A DNA stretch of 64,000 bases, taken from contig UBTA01000061.1 in assembly GCA_900468065.1 (NCBI GenBank), positions 17,232 to 81,231 of the forward strand. Direction: 5' to 3'. Both the position numbers and the translations under genes were made by a program. The first letter of the stretch is position 1, and each line of letters opens with the position of its first letter. The stretch is from Hyphomicrobiales bacterium. Its GTDB lineage: Bacteria > Pseudomonadota > Alphaproteobacteria > Rhizobiales > Rhizobiaceae. Positions 9,043 to 16,539 of the stretch are shown piece by piece. Under the pieces are notes generated by a model. The model was not told the origin of the DNA. It searched no databases and saw only the letters and a list, made by a program, of their open reading frames with translations.

Positions 9043-9918
9043 TCAGGCAATGCGCGCTTTTCGTCCGAGCCAGACGACCAGGGCAACGGCAACCGCAAAG
9101 CCGATTGTCGACGGGCTGATGACTTCGCCAAGCAGCACGGCGGAGACGGCAAGGGTGACGAAAGTCTGCAGCAACTGCACTTGTGCCACGCGGGCGATGC
9201 CGCCGAGTGCCAGCCCGGCATTCCAGAAGATGAAGCCGGAGAACATCGACATCAGGCCGAGATAGGAGAGGGCGCCAAGTTCCGCGGCTGTCGGGGTTTG
9301 AATTCCGTCCTTCATGACCAAAAGCGTGGCGACGATGGAGAGCGGTGCAGTGATGATCAATGCCCAGGAAATTACTTCCCAGCCGGGAATGATGCGCGAG
9401 ACCTTAGCGGACAATACATAGCCGAGCGAGGCGGTGACGGCTGCGAGAAACAGCCAGACGTCGCCGGCCTGCAGGTGAAAGCCGCTATCGCGAATGGAGA
9501 AGAACACCACGAGTACTGCTCCGGCAAGACCGTAGGCCCAGAAGGCCGGGTCAGGCCGTTCGCCATCGACGAGGGCGGCGAAAATCGAGGTCAACAGTGG
9601 CAGGATGCCTAGAATGACGCCGCCATGGCTGGCGGGAATGGTCTGCATGGCCGTAGTGGAGAAGATCGGAAAGCCGTAGACGACGCAGATACCGGCGCCG
9701 AGCAGCATCGCTCCTTGTCCCTTGGGCCATTTTCTCCGCATCAAAAGCAGCGTCAAACCCGCGGCAATCGAGGCGATCACTGCTCGGCCAAAGGTGATGA
9801 AAAGGGGAGAAAAACCGCCAAGCGCGATATGTGTCATCGGCAGGGTAACGCCGAAAATGGTGACGCCGATCAAGCCGAGTGCCATGCCCATGGCCTGCGG
9901 GTGGGTGGAAATGCGCAT
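9043..9918 (-). CDS. EamA/DMT-family transporter
   Basis: Integral membrane protein of about 291 residues with ten predicted segments arranged as two EamA repeats (roughly residues 10-140 and 150-285), the drug/metabolite transporter superfamily. The start at 9918 (MRISTHPQAMG) follows GGAG at good spacing; the frame extends 12 codons upstream without a site. The substrate is unknown. It sits just upstream of pfp on the same strand, 99 bases before the pfp start, so readthrough is possible but no shared pathway is apparent. Confidence 0.88.
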   Translation of the reverse strand: MRISTHPQAMGMALGLIGVTIFGVTLPMTHIALGGFSPLFITFGRAVIASIAAGLTLLLMRRKWPKGQGAMLLGAGICVVYGFPIFSTTAMQTIPASHGGVILGILPLLTSIFAALVDGERPDPAFWAYGLAGAVLVVFFSIRDSGFHLQAGDVWLFLAAVTASLGYVLSAKVSRIIPGWEVISWALIITAPLSIVATLLVMKDGIQTPTAAELGALSYLGLMSMFSGFIFWNAGLALGGIARVAQVQLLQTFVTLAVSAVLLGEVISPSTIGFAVAVALVVWLGRKARIA

Positions 9919-10233
9919 CGGGACTCCAACGGAAAGTGGATTGTCCGGTCGCACCCTGGCCGGTTCGAAGTCAAATTCATTTGCATGATTGGATGATCAC
10001 GGCAACGAATGCTACAATAGTGAGGTGCCATCACAAATTCGTCATTTGAGCCGAATGCGCGGCTCTGGCGTCTTGCAATCCGTTCCAACATCTGGTCATG
10101 CTGTTTGGTGAGCTGCATGATTGTCGTGGCGGCACAGCCGTGCGAGCCACCTTGCATTTGTGCATGGACGTTTTGCCCGTGCCATCCCCACCTCAACGAC
10201 GTGGATCAGCCGACTATGGGAAAGAACGTGCCT
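9919..10233. other. Divergent intergenic region, EamA transporter / TerB-DnaJ gene
   Basis: About 315 bases without a convincing gene. It must hold the divergent promoters of both neighbours. Open frames crossing it on each strand have no ribosome site and no family resemblance. I see no clear repeat or RNA structure. Confidence 0.5.
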
Positions 10234-10941
10234 ATGTCATTCTGGGATAGCATCCTCAGCATCGTCACCGCGACGGGCAATGCGCTCGCCGGTGTTATCG
10301 AGGCTGTGCGGACGCTGTTTGAAGGCGATCCGGAGACGCGCCGAAAAGTGGCTTTCTCCGTTGCCATGATTGCATTGTCCGCCAAGATGGCAAAAGCCGA
10401 CGGCATCGTCACCGAGGCCGAAGTGTCGGCGTTTCGCGATATCTTCAAGTTTCCCGACGACCAGGCACAGAACGTCGCCCGGCTCTACAATCTGGCCCGC
10501 CAGGACGTCGCCGGCTACGAATCCTATGCCGAGAAGCTGGCATCGCTCTGCGTTTCCTGCGATCAGAATTGCCCCGTGCTGGAAGATATCATCGACGGGC
10601 TCTTTCATATCGCCAAGTCCGACGGTGCCGTTCACGAGAAGGAGCTGAACTTTCTCACGCGGGTGGCCGAGATCTTCCATATGAAGGAAGAGCGTTTTCA
10701 GGAGATCACGGCCCGCCACGTGCACAGCGCCGGCGCCGATCCCTACAAGATCCTCGGTGTCTCGCCCAAAGACGATTTTTCGATCATTCGCAAGCGTTAC
10801 CGCGTACTGGTGTCTGAGAACCATCCTGACATTCTGGTTGCCCGTGGTGTCCCGCAGGAGCTGCAGGCGATTGCCAACGATCGCATGGCTGAACTCAATG
10901 CCGCCTATGAGGCGATCGAGAAAGAACGTCGCGCCGCATGA
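10234..10941 (+). CDS. TerB-DnaJ (DjlA-like) co-chaperone
   Basis: Protein of 235 residues. A TerB-like helical domain spans about residues 22-140 (IALSAKMAKADGIVTEAEVSAF and IAKSDGAVHEKELNFL are the paired acidic metal-binding repeats). A C-terminal J domain spans about 168-232, with the HPD triad at 197-199. J domains stimulate DnaK ATPase; TerB domains bind divalent metals and often occur with membrane or stress systems. A membrane anchor as in E. coli DjlA is not obvious, though the first 25 residues are mildly hydrophobic. The start at 10234 is preferred over 10216. It overlaps the amidase gene by 4 bases, implying coupled translation. Confidence 0.87.
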   Translation: MSFWDSILSIVTATGNALAGVIEAVRTLFEGDPETRRKVAFSVAMIALSAKMAKADGIVTEAEVSAFRDIFKFPDDQAQNVARLYNLARQDVAGYESYAEKLASLCVSCDQNCPVLEDIIDGLFHIAKSDGAVHEKELNFLTRVAEIFHMKEERFQEITARHVHSAGADPYKILGVSPKDDFSIIRKRYRVLVSENHPDILVARGVPQELQAIANDRMAELNAAYEAIEKERRAA

Positions 10942-11702
10942 CGGACTTCGCTTGTGACTACCCTGCTGCACACAGTGTGCCGTCACCCAATCATGGCGAA
11001 AGGGCAGGTGGGCTGAAGCCCGACATGATCATCCTGCATTATACCGGCATGGAAACGGCAGCCGCTGCGCTCGATTGGCTCTGTCGCGAGGAAAGCCAGG
11101 TTTCCAGTCACTATTTCGTCCATGAGGATGGCCGCGTCGATCAGCTGGTCGCCGAGGATCGGCGCGCCTGGCATGCGGGCAAGAGCAACTGGAAGGGCGA
11201 GACCGACATCAATTCGCGCTCGATCGGCATCGAAATTGCCAATGCCGGCCATCCCGGGGGACTGCCGGATTTCCCCTCTGTACAGATCGATGCGGTCGTC
11301 GAACTGTGTCGAAACTGCGGCGAACGGTGGTCGATCGCCCCTGAAAGGGTGCTGGCACACAGCGATATCGCTCCTATTCGCAAGGTTGATCCGGGAGAAA
11401 AATTTCCTTGGGAGCGGCTGCATGCCGGGGGTGTCGGGCATTGGGTTCCACCGGCCCCGATCGGTGGCGGACGATTTTTCCAGCGCGGTGACCAGGGCCA
11501 GCCTGTCGAGGCCGTGCAGACGATGCTGTCGCTCTATGGCTACGGAATTGAAGTGACAGGTGTTTTCTGCGAGAAGACGGAAGGTGCCGTGGCTGCATTC
11601 CAGCGCCATTTTCGCTCATTGCAGGTGGATGGCATCGCCGATATTTCAACGCTGGACACGCTGCATAGACTGCTTTCGGCCTTGCCGAAGTTCAGCCGCT
11701 GA
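10938..11702 (+). CDS. N-acetylmuramoyl-L-alanine amidase (AmpD/AmiD type) with peptidoglycan-binding domain
   Basis: Protein of 254 residues. The Amidase_2 domain (about residues 15-165) shows the zinc ligand blocks IILHYTGM, HYFVHEDG and LAHSDIAPIRKVDPG. A PG_binding_1 three-helix domain follows (about 185-248, with VQTMLSLYGYG and VAAFQRHFR). It cleaves the amide bond between muramic acid and L-Ala. No signal peptide is visible, which favours a cytoplasmic AmpD-like role in muropeptide recycling, yet the wall-binding domain favours a periplasmic role, so location is open. The start ATG overlaps the upstream TerB-DnaJ stop. Confidence 0.9.
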   Translation: MTDFACDYPAAHSVPSPNHGERAGGLKPDMIILHYTGMETAAAALDWLCREESQVSSHYFVHEDGRVDQLVAEDRRAWHAGKSNWKGETDINSRSIGIEIANAGHPGGLPDFPSVQIDAVVELCRNCGERWSIAPERVLAHSDIAPIRKVDPGEKFPWERLHAGGVGHWVPPAPIGGGRFFQRGDQGQPVEAVQTMLSLYGYGIEVTGVFCEKTEGAVAAFQRHFRSLQVDGIADISTLDTLHRLLSALPKFSR

Positions 11703-11929
11703 ACGGCGGTTGCGCCAGCCATTCCAAGGGGCTTTTCAGGCTGTCTCCTAACTAATTTTGTGCACTGCCACATCATCACCATGATGCCGGGGTCTTTTGC
11801 GGCCATACCAAACCGCAGGGAATTCAGGCCTCCAGCCCTTCCTGTTGATGACGAAAATCGGGATGCGAGACGGCAGGGCGGGGTGCGCCCACATGGCCGT
11901 GGCGCCCGAAAGTGGAGACTTCAAACTAA

Positions 11930-12460
11930 ATGAGAATATCGCATCTTGCTGCGGCGGCGGCATGCTTCTGCATGCTGTTTTCCGGGGTTGAAACGTCGTA
12001 TGCCGGGGGCACCGACAAGACCATCACGTCCTCCATCACGCCAGTGACCAGAACGACCGGTTATGCTGCACCGGGCGTCACCTCGCTCAAATCTTCCGTC
12101 TATAGCGGCCTGATTCAGACCTATGCCAAGCAATACGGCGTGCCGGTCGATCTTGCCCATGCGGTGATCAAGGTCGAGAGCAATTTCAACCCCAAGGCCC
12201 GTGGCAGCGCCGGTGAAGTCGGCCTGATGCAGATCAAGCCGGCGACGGCGCGGATGATGGGCTATTCCGGCGGCAAGAACGGCCTGTTCGATCCCGAGAC
12301 CAACATCAAGTTCGGCATGAAATATCTCGCCATGGCGCACGAACTGTCCGGCGGTTTCACCTGCGGCACGATCCTGCGCTACAACGCCGGTCACGGTGCC
12401 AAGAAGATGAACCCGGTGTCGCGCCGCTATTGCGGCAAGGTGCAAGCGATCATCAACTGA
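11930..12460 (+). CDS. Secreted lytic transglycosylase (SLT domain)
   Basis: Protein of 176 residues with a cleavable signal peptide of about 25 residues (ending ETSYAGG). The rest is almost entirely an SLT domain: catalytic Glu83 in VIKVESNFNP, then GLMQIKPATARMMGY and the C-terminal ILRYNAGHG block. It is a small soluble periplasmic murein transglycosylase, resembling the type often used to open the wall for secretion or flagellar machines, but no such machine is encoded nearby. The 227-base gap before it contains nothing I can identify. Confidence 0.9.
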   Translation: MRISHLAAAAACFCMLFSGVETSYAGGTDKTITSSITPVTRTTGYAAPGVTSLKSSVYSGLIQTYAKQYGVPVDLAHAVIKVESNFNPKARGSAGEVGLMQIKPATARMMGYSGGKNGLFDPETNIKFGMKYLAMAHELSGGFTCGTILRYNAGHGAKKMNPVSRRYCGKVQAIIN

Positions 12461-12569
12461 TGCCGTAGGGGTGCCGGAGAGCATTTCCGGCACTGGTATT
12501 TTTCAAGTTCGCAGATGTCAGCCGGCCAATGCCATGATATTCCGAAGGATCGTTTCCTGAGGACGCAGC

Positions 12570-13760
12570 ATGGCAGGCACATTCGATTTCATCATTGTTG
12601 GCAAAGGCATGATGGGCGCGGCCGCCGCCCGGCATCTGGCAAAGAGCGGCGCCAAGATCGCCCTGATCGGGCCGGATGAGCCGGAAAACTGGGCAAACCA
12701 TGGTGGGGTCTTTAGTAGCCACCACGACAATGGCCGCATCACCCGCACGATCGATCCCGACCCGGTCTGGGCGCTTCTGGCGCAACGCTCGATCGAACGC
12801 TATGCGGCTATCGAAACGGGCAGCGGTGTCGATTTCTACAGCGAGGCTGGCTGCCTGATCGCAGCTCCCCTGCCGGGCGGCGAGGAAAACACGCTCGACA
12901 ATGTGATTGCCGCCCGTAATCGTCTGGGTGTCGAGGCGCCTTTTGTCAGCGAGCAGGATCTTGCCGATCAATTTCCCTGGTTCCGGTTTCCGGGAGGCTA
13001 TGGCGGCGTGTTCGAACCTCGCAATGCGGGCCACATCGATCCGCGTGCCTTGGTCAAGGCGCAGGTCATTCTTGCCGAACAAGCCGGCGTTACGATCGTC
13101 CGCTTAGAGGTTTCGGCAGTTGCCCGTGTCGGAAGCAGTGTGAATGTTCGAACGGTTGACGGCGCGATCTTCAGGGGCGGCCGTGCGGTCATCGCCGCCG
13201 GCGGATTTTCGATATCCGGGCAGTTGCTCGCCCGGCCGCTCGATCTCACTGTCAAGGCGCGCACCGTGCTGTTTGCCGAGGTGGCGCAGGCTGATCTGGA
13301 AAGGTTTGCCGGGATGCCGTCATTGATCGGCTCGGCACTTCAGCAGGACCAGAGCTATTATCTCTTGCCCCCCATCCGTTATCCCGACGGAAAATTCTAC
13401 ATCAAGATCGGCGGCGATCCGAGCGACATCAATATCGGCTCCGAGCCCGAGGTCCGCGCCTGGTTCCGGGGCGAAGCCAACCGGTCTGCAGCCGATCATA
13501 TGTCCGGTCTTCTGTCGCACGTCATGCCGTCGTTTGCGCCGGCTTCGCTGCGGTGGAGCCCATGTGTGACGACCTTCACCCGCCACGGCTATCCCTATAT
13601 CGGCTTTGCCGATACGGATCGTATCGCCGTTTTGACCGGCGGCAATGGTGCTGCGGCCAAGAGTTCGGACGAAATCGGCCGGCTCGGCGCGTCGCTGCTG
13701 TTGAACGGCGTGCTCGATGCGCCCGAATACGATACAGATTTTGCAGTCTGCTTCCGGTAG
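12570..13760 (+). CDS. FAD-dependent oxidoreductase (DAO / glycine-sarcosine oxidase-like)
   Basis: Protein of 396 residues of the D-amino-acid-oxidase fold. An N-terminal dinucleotide-binding motif (IIVGKGMMGAAAARHLAKSG, residues 6-25) precedes a substrate domain, and there is a C-terminal FAD block (YPYIGFADTDRIAVLTGGNG...AKSSDEIG). In the motif the second Gly is replaced by Lys (VGKGMMG rather than VGGGxxG), a small deviation. Family members oxidise amino acids, N-methyl amino acids or similar amines; the substrate cannot be assigned. It is transcribed alone, immediately upstream of rnpB. Confidence 0.85.
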   Translation: MAGTFDFIIVGKGMMGAAAARHLAKSGAKIALIGPDEPENWANHGGVFSSHHDNGRITRTIDPDPVWALLAQRSIERYAAIETGSGVDFYSEAGCLIAAPLPGGEENTLDNVIAARNRLGVEAPFVSEQDLADQFPWFRFPGGYGGVFEPRNAGHIDPRALVKAQVILAEQAGVTIVRLEVSAVARVGSSVNVRTVDGAIFRGGRAVIAAGGFSISGQLLARPLDLTVKARTVLFAEVAQADLERFAGMPSLIGSALQQDQSYYLLPPIRYPDGKFYIKIGGDPSDINIGSEPEVRAWFRGEANRSAADHMSGLLSHVMPSFAPASLRWSPCVTTFTRHGYPYIGFADTDRIAVLTGGNGAAAKSSDEIGRLGASLLLNGVLDAPEYDTDFAVCFR

Positions 13761-13828
13761 GCGCGCCGGATCACACACTTTTTGCTTTTGTCACTGGCAA
13801 TTGGCGGAGACCTCGGCTATGCACCGCC

Positions 13829-14226
13829 TGCCAGTTGGCCGGGCAGCCGCGCTCCGCTAGGACCGAAAGGTTGCGGGGGGAGGAAAGTCCGGGCTCCACG
13901 GAAAAACGGTGCCGGATAACGTCCGGCGGGGGCGACCCCAGGGAAAGTGCCACAGAGAGAATACCGCCTGCCTCGGCAGGTAAGGGTGAAAGGGTGGGGT
14001 AAGAGCCCACCGCACGCATGGCAACATGGGTGGCAAGGCAAACCCCACCGGGAGCAAAACCGAATAGGGATGACGTGGTTCGCGCAAGCGTTCCGGCCTT
14101 TTCCGGGTCAGTCATCCGGGTGGGTTGCAGGAGGCAGCGCGCAAGCGTTGTCCCAGATGAATGGCTGCCACGTTCCGGCTTTCGGGCCGGAGCCATACAG
14201 AACCCGGCTTACAGGCCAACTGGCAA
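13829..14226 (+). ncRNA. rnpB: RNase P RNA (class A)
   Basis: Catalytic RNA of ribonuclease P, which matures tRNA 5' ends. Conserved blocks are readable: GAGGAAAGTCCGGGCTCC (13876 region), ACAGAGA, GGTAAGGGTGAAAGGGTG, GGGTAAGAGCCCACCG, and near the 3' end ACAGAACCCGGCTTACAG. The ends are set by helix P1: GCCAGTTGGCC at 13830-13840 pairs with GGCCAACTGGC at 14214-14224. The length of about 395 nt is typical of alphaproteobacteria. It is on the same strand as the downstream dcw cluster. Exact mature ends are uncertain by a few bases. Confidence 0.96.
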
Positions 14227-14361
14227 ATTTCCCTTATTTTTCAAAGTTGCAGACGGCGGCCTTCAAAATCGCGCATCTGTCTGAACACCTATTTCAATTA
14301 GGAATTACTAAAATATAATACACGGAATCCGCGAGGAGCGATTAGACGGTGAATCCAAAGT

Positions 14362-14391
14362 CTTGACTGCGTCTTTGTAACCATTTGTTAA
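14362..14391 (+). promoter_or_regulatory. Putative mraZ operon promoter with CtrA-like motif
   Basis: A perfect rhizobial -35 hexamer CTTGAC is at 14362-14367. It is followed by GTAA-N7-TTAA (14377-14391), one mismatch from the CtrA consensus TTAA-N7-TTAA; a weak -10 overlaps it. Two GANTC sites (GAATC) lie within 45 bases upstream. The rest of the 426-base gap between rnpB and mraZ holds only the MraZ-type array and no gene. The transcription start is not determined. Confidence 0.45.
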
Positions 14392-14442
14392 ACTTAACGG
14401 ACTATCAATATTTGCCAACGACGCGTGCTGAAATAGAGCAAA

Positions 14443-14477
14443 TCCCATTGACGCCCATATGGTCCCATGTTATCCCA
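14443..14477 (+). promoter_or_regulatory. MraZ operator: four 10-bp-spaced TCCCA repeats
   Basis: Direct repeats TCCCA, GCCCA, TCCCA, TCCCA start at 14443, 14453, 14463 and 14473, with exactly 5-base spacers. The complement is TGGGN-N5-TGGGN, the spacing and core bound by MraZ in E. coli and other bacteria, where it represses its own operon. It lies 174 bases before the mraZ start, either in the promoter or the early leader. Confidence 0.75.
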
Positions 14478-14650
14478 GTCATGCACTGCACACGGGCTGA
14501 TTCAAGCCTACTCACCGCAAGTTTCGGAGTTGCTCCGTAAGGGGTTTTCGATCGGGCATGTCGCCCGGCTGCGGGGTGCTGTGCGTCCTTTTGATGGTGC
14601 GTGTGGGCTGTTGGGGCTGGCATGTCCACCGGGAACGGCTGTATCGCGTC

Positions 14651-15091
14651 ATGAACCGCTTCCTTTCGCATGCGACAAACCGGATCGATTCCAAGGGGCG
14701 GGTTTCCGTTCCCTCGATGTTTCGGTCTGTCTTGTCGGCGCTCGATATTCGGGAGCTTTATTGCTTTCAGGATTTCGTCTTTCCGGCTATCAGCGCCGGC
14801 GGTCCGGAGTTGCTGGACCGTTTCGAAAAGCAAATCAGTGGCGAGGATCCATTCTCGCTGCAGGCCAATCAGATGTCGCTCCTGGTTCATGGGGGCGGGG
14901 TCTTCATGAAGCTCGACCAGGAAGGCCGGTTGATGGTCACGGATTTTATCCGCGATTTCACAGGCATCGACACGGAAGTTACTTTCGTGGGGCGGGCGGA
15001 TCATTTTCAGTTGTGGGCGCCGCACGTGTTTGCGGAAACGCAGGCAGCGGCAAGAGAAGAGCGCAGATTGCGAGGTCTGCGTTCGGGCTAG
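14651..15091 (+). CDS. mraZ: MraZ transcriptional regulator
   Basis: Protein of 146 residues, the usual size, with two SpoVT/AbrB-type half-domains; [21 protein letters not shown] carries the first DNA-binding loop and [11 protein letters not shown] the second. MraZ forms a ring that binds TGGG-type direct repeats and controls the division and cell-wall cluster; such repeats are present at 14443-14477. The ATG at 14651 gives the canonical N-terminus; an in-frame start at 14558 would add 31 unrelated residues. The ribosome site is weak. It is the first gene of the dcw cluster, 14 bases before rsmH. Confidence 0.94.
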   Translation: MNRFLSHATNRIDSKGRVSVPSMFRSVLSALDIRELYCFQDFVFPAISAGGPELLDRFEKQISGEDPFSLQANQMSLLVHGGGVFMKLDQEGRLMVTDFIRDFTGIDTEVTFVGRADHFQLWAPHVFAETQAAAREERRLRGLRSG

Positions 15092-15105
15092 AGTGGAGAG
15101 GCGGA

Positions 15106-16131
15106 ATGATGACGGATCAAGGCACAGGTTTTACCGATGCCGAAGGCGGACCGGTCCGTCACATTCCGGTTCTTCTCCCAGAGGTTCTCGCCAGTCTGGA
15201 TCTTGCTCCAGGCAAAATCATTCTCGATGGTACGTTTGGTGCGGGCGGTTACACGTCGGCGATCCTCGCTGCCGGTGCCGATGTTATCGCGCTGGATCGT
15301 GATCCTGCGGCTATTCTCGGCGGTCAGCCGCTGGTTGAGGCGAGCGCCGGTCATCTCACGCTCGTGCATTCCCAGTTTTCCGATCTGGCGCAGCATGCCC
15401 CGGCCGATGGCCTGGATGGCGTCGTGCTCGATATCGGTGTTTCCTCGATGCAGATCGACGAAGCGGATCGCGGCTTTTCCTTTCAGCGCAAGGGGCCGCT
15501 CGACATGCGCATGTCGTCGTATGGTGTTTCTGCCGCCGATGTGGTCAATCGCGCCAAGGTAACTGATCTGACCCGCATTTTCGGCTTTCTCGGCGAAGAG
15601 CCGCAATCAGGCCGCATCGCCCGCGCTATCGAAAAGCGCCGGCTTGAAGAGCCGTTCGTGACGACCCGCGATCTTGCCGGCCTGATCGAGATTGTGACGC
15701 CGCGCAAGGCCAAGGACAAGATTCATCCCGCCACACGTGTCTTCCAGGCTCTGCGCATTTTCGTCAATGACGAACTCGGGGAACTGGCCAGCGCGCTGTT
15801 CGCGGCTGAGCGTGCCCTCAAGCCTGGCGGGCGGCTGACAGTGGTCACGTTCCATTCGCTGGAAGACCGCATCGTCAAGAAATTCTTCCAGGACCGCGCT
15901 GGCAAAGCATCAGGCTCGCGGCATCTGCCGATCGCTCACGAACGTGCCGCAACCTTCGCACCAGTTGGGAAATCTATGGTGGCGGCAAGCGAAGAAGAAG
16001 CGTCCCGTAATCCACGCGCCCGGTCCGCCAAAATGCGGGTTGGTGCCCGCACCGATGCTCCGCCTGAGGCAGATGATCTGTCCATTTTCGATCTGCCGAA
16101 CCTTGCAAGCCTTGGAAAGATGGGGGGCTAA
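15106..16131 (+). CDS. rsmH: 16S rRNA (cytosine1402-N4)-methyltransferase
   Basis: RsmH (MraW), 341 residues, methylates N4 of C1402 in the ribosomal P site. The motifs [20 protein letters not shown] (SAM site), [14 protein letters not shown] and [21 protein letters not shown] are all intact. The start at 15106 follows a strong GGAGAGGCGG site 14 bases after mraZ; the same frame is open back to 14467 only because that stretch lacks stops in this GC-rich DNA. A second ATG follows immediately at 15109. It is translated as the second gene of the dcw operon. Confidence 0.95.
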   Translation: MMTDQGTGFTDAEGGPVRHIPVLLPEVLASLDLAPGKIILDGTFGAGGYTSAILAAGADVIALDRDPAAILGGQPLVEASAGHLTLVHSQFSDLAQHAPADGLDGVVLDIGVSSMQIDEADRGFSFQRKGPLDMRMSSYGVSAADVVNRAKVTDLTRIFGFLGEEPQSGRIARAIEKRRLEEPFVTTRDLAGLIEIVTPRKAKDKIHPATRVFQALRIFVNDELGELASALFAAERALKPGGRLTVVTFHSLEDRIVKKFFQDRAGKASGSRHLPIAHERAATFAPVGKSMVAASEEEASRNPRARSAKMRVGARTDAPPEADDLSIFDLPNLASLGKMGG

Positions 16132-16134
16132 GTC

Positions 16135-16539
16135 ATGTTGCGTAGTTTTGACATCGTCCTGATCGTCGTCATGACCGCGGCTGCCACGGTCACCTACACG
16201 ATCAAGCATCAGGCCGAGAACAAGCTCGAAGAAGTTCGCAAGCTGGAGGCCGGGATCAAGCTTGAGGAAGACACGATCGATCTCCTGCGCGCCGACTGGG
16301 CGCTGCTGACCCAGCCGAACAGGCTGGAGAAACTGGTCGGCGTCTATCAGCATGATCTGCAACTTTCTCCCACCGACCCGACCCAGCTTGCCCGTCCGGA
16401 AGAGTTGCCGATGCTGAAGGCCGACCTGCCGCCGCCGGCGGATGTTCTGGAGGCGATGGGGCTGGCCAAGAGCAATGGCAAGCCGAAGAAGCCGGTGGTT
16501 GATACGGACGATATCGCAACGGGTTCGGTGGCGCGCTGA
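16135..16539 (+). CDS. ftsL: Cell division protein FtsL
   Basis: Protein of 134 residues: a short cytoplasmic start, one membrane helix (about residues 5-21), then a leucine-zipper-like coiled coil (about 22-65, KHQAENKLEEVRKLEAGI and following) and a low-complexity tail. It is a bitopic divisome subunit that joins FtsB and FtsQ and signals to FtsW-FtsI. Sequence conservation in FtsL is low, so identity rests on size, topology and its position between rsmH and ftsI. It begins 3 bases after rsmH, and its stop overlaps the ftsI start by one base. Confidence 0.87.
   Translation: MLRSFDIVLIVVMTAAATVTYTIKHQAENKLEEVRKLEAGIKLEEDTIDLLRADWALLTQPNRLEKLVGVYQHDLQLSPTDPTQLARPEELPMLKADLPPPADVLEAMGLAKSNGKPKKPVVDTDDIATGSVAR

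Noticed and set aside
9870..10196. Possible small regulator on the minus strand between the EamA and DnaJ genes
   Set aside because: The reading frame overlaps the EamA start region, has no DNA-binding motif and no ribosome site.
14595..14620. TGGTG/TGGGC/TGGGG run as MraZ operator
   Set aside because: The spacings are irregular (9, 8 and 6 bases), whereas the array at 14443-14477 has exact 10-base periodicity.
14467..15105. In-frame extension of rsmH back across mraZ
   Set aside because: mraZ is clearly encoded in another frame here, and the ATG at 15106 has a strong ribosome site and gives the standard RsmH N-terminus.
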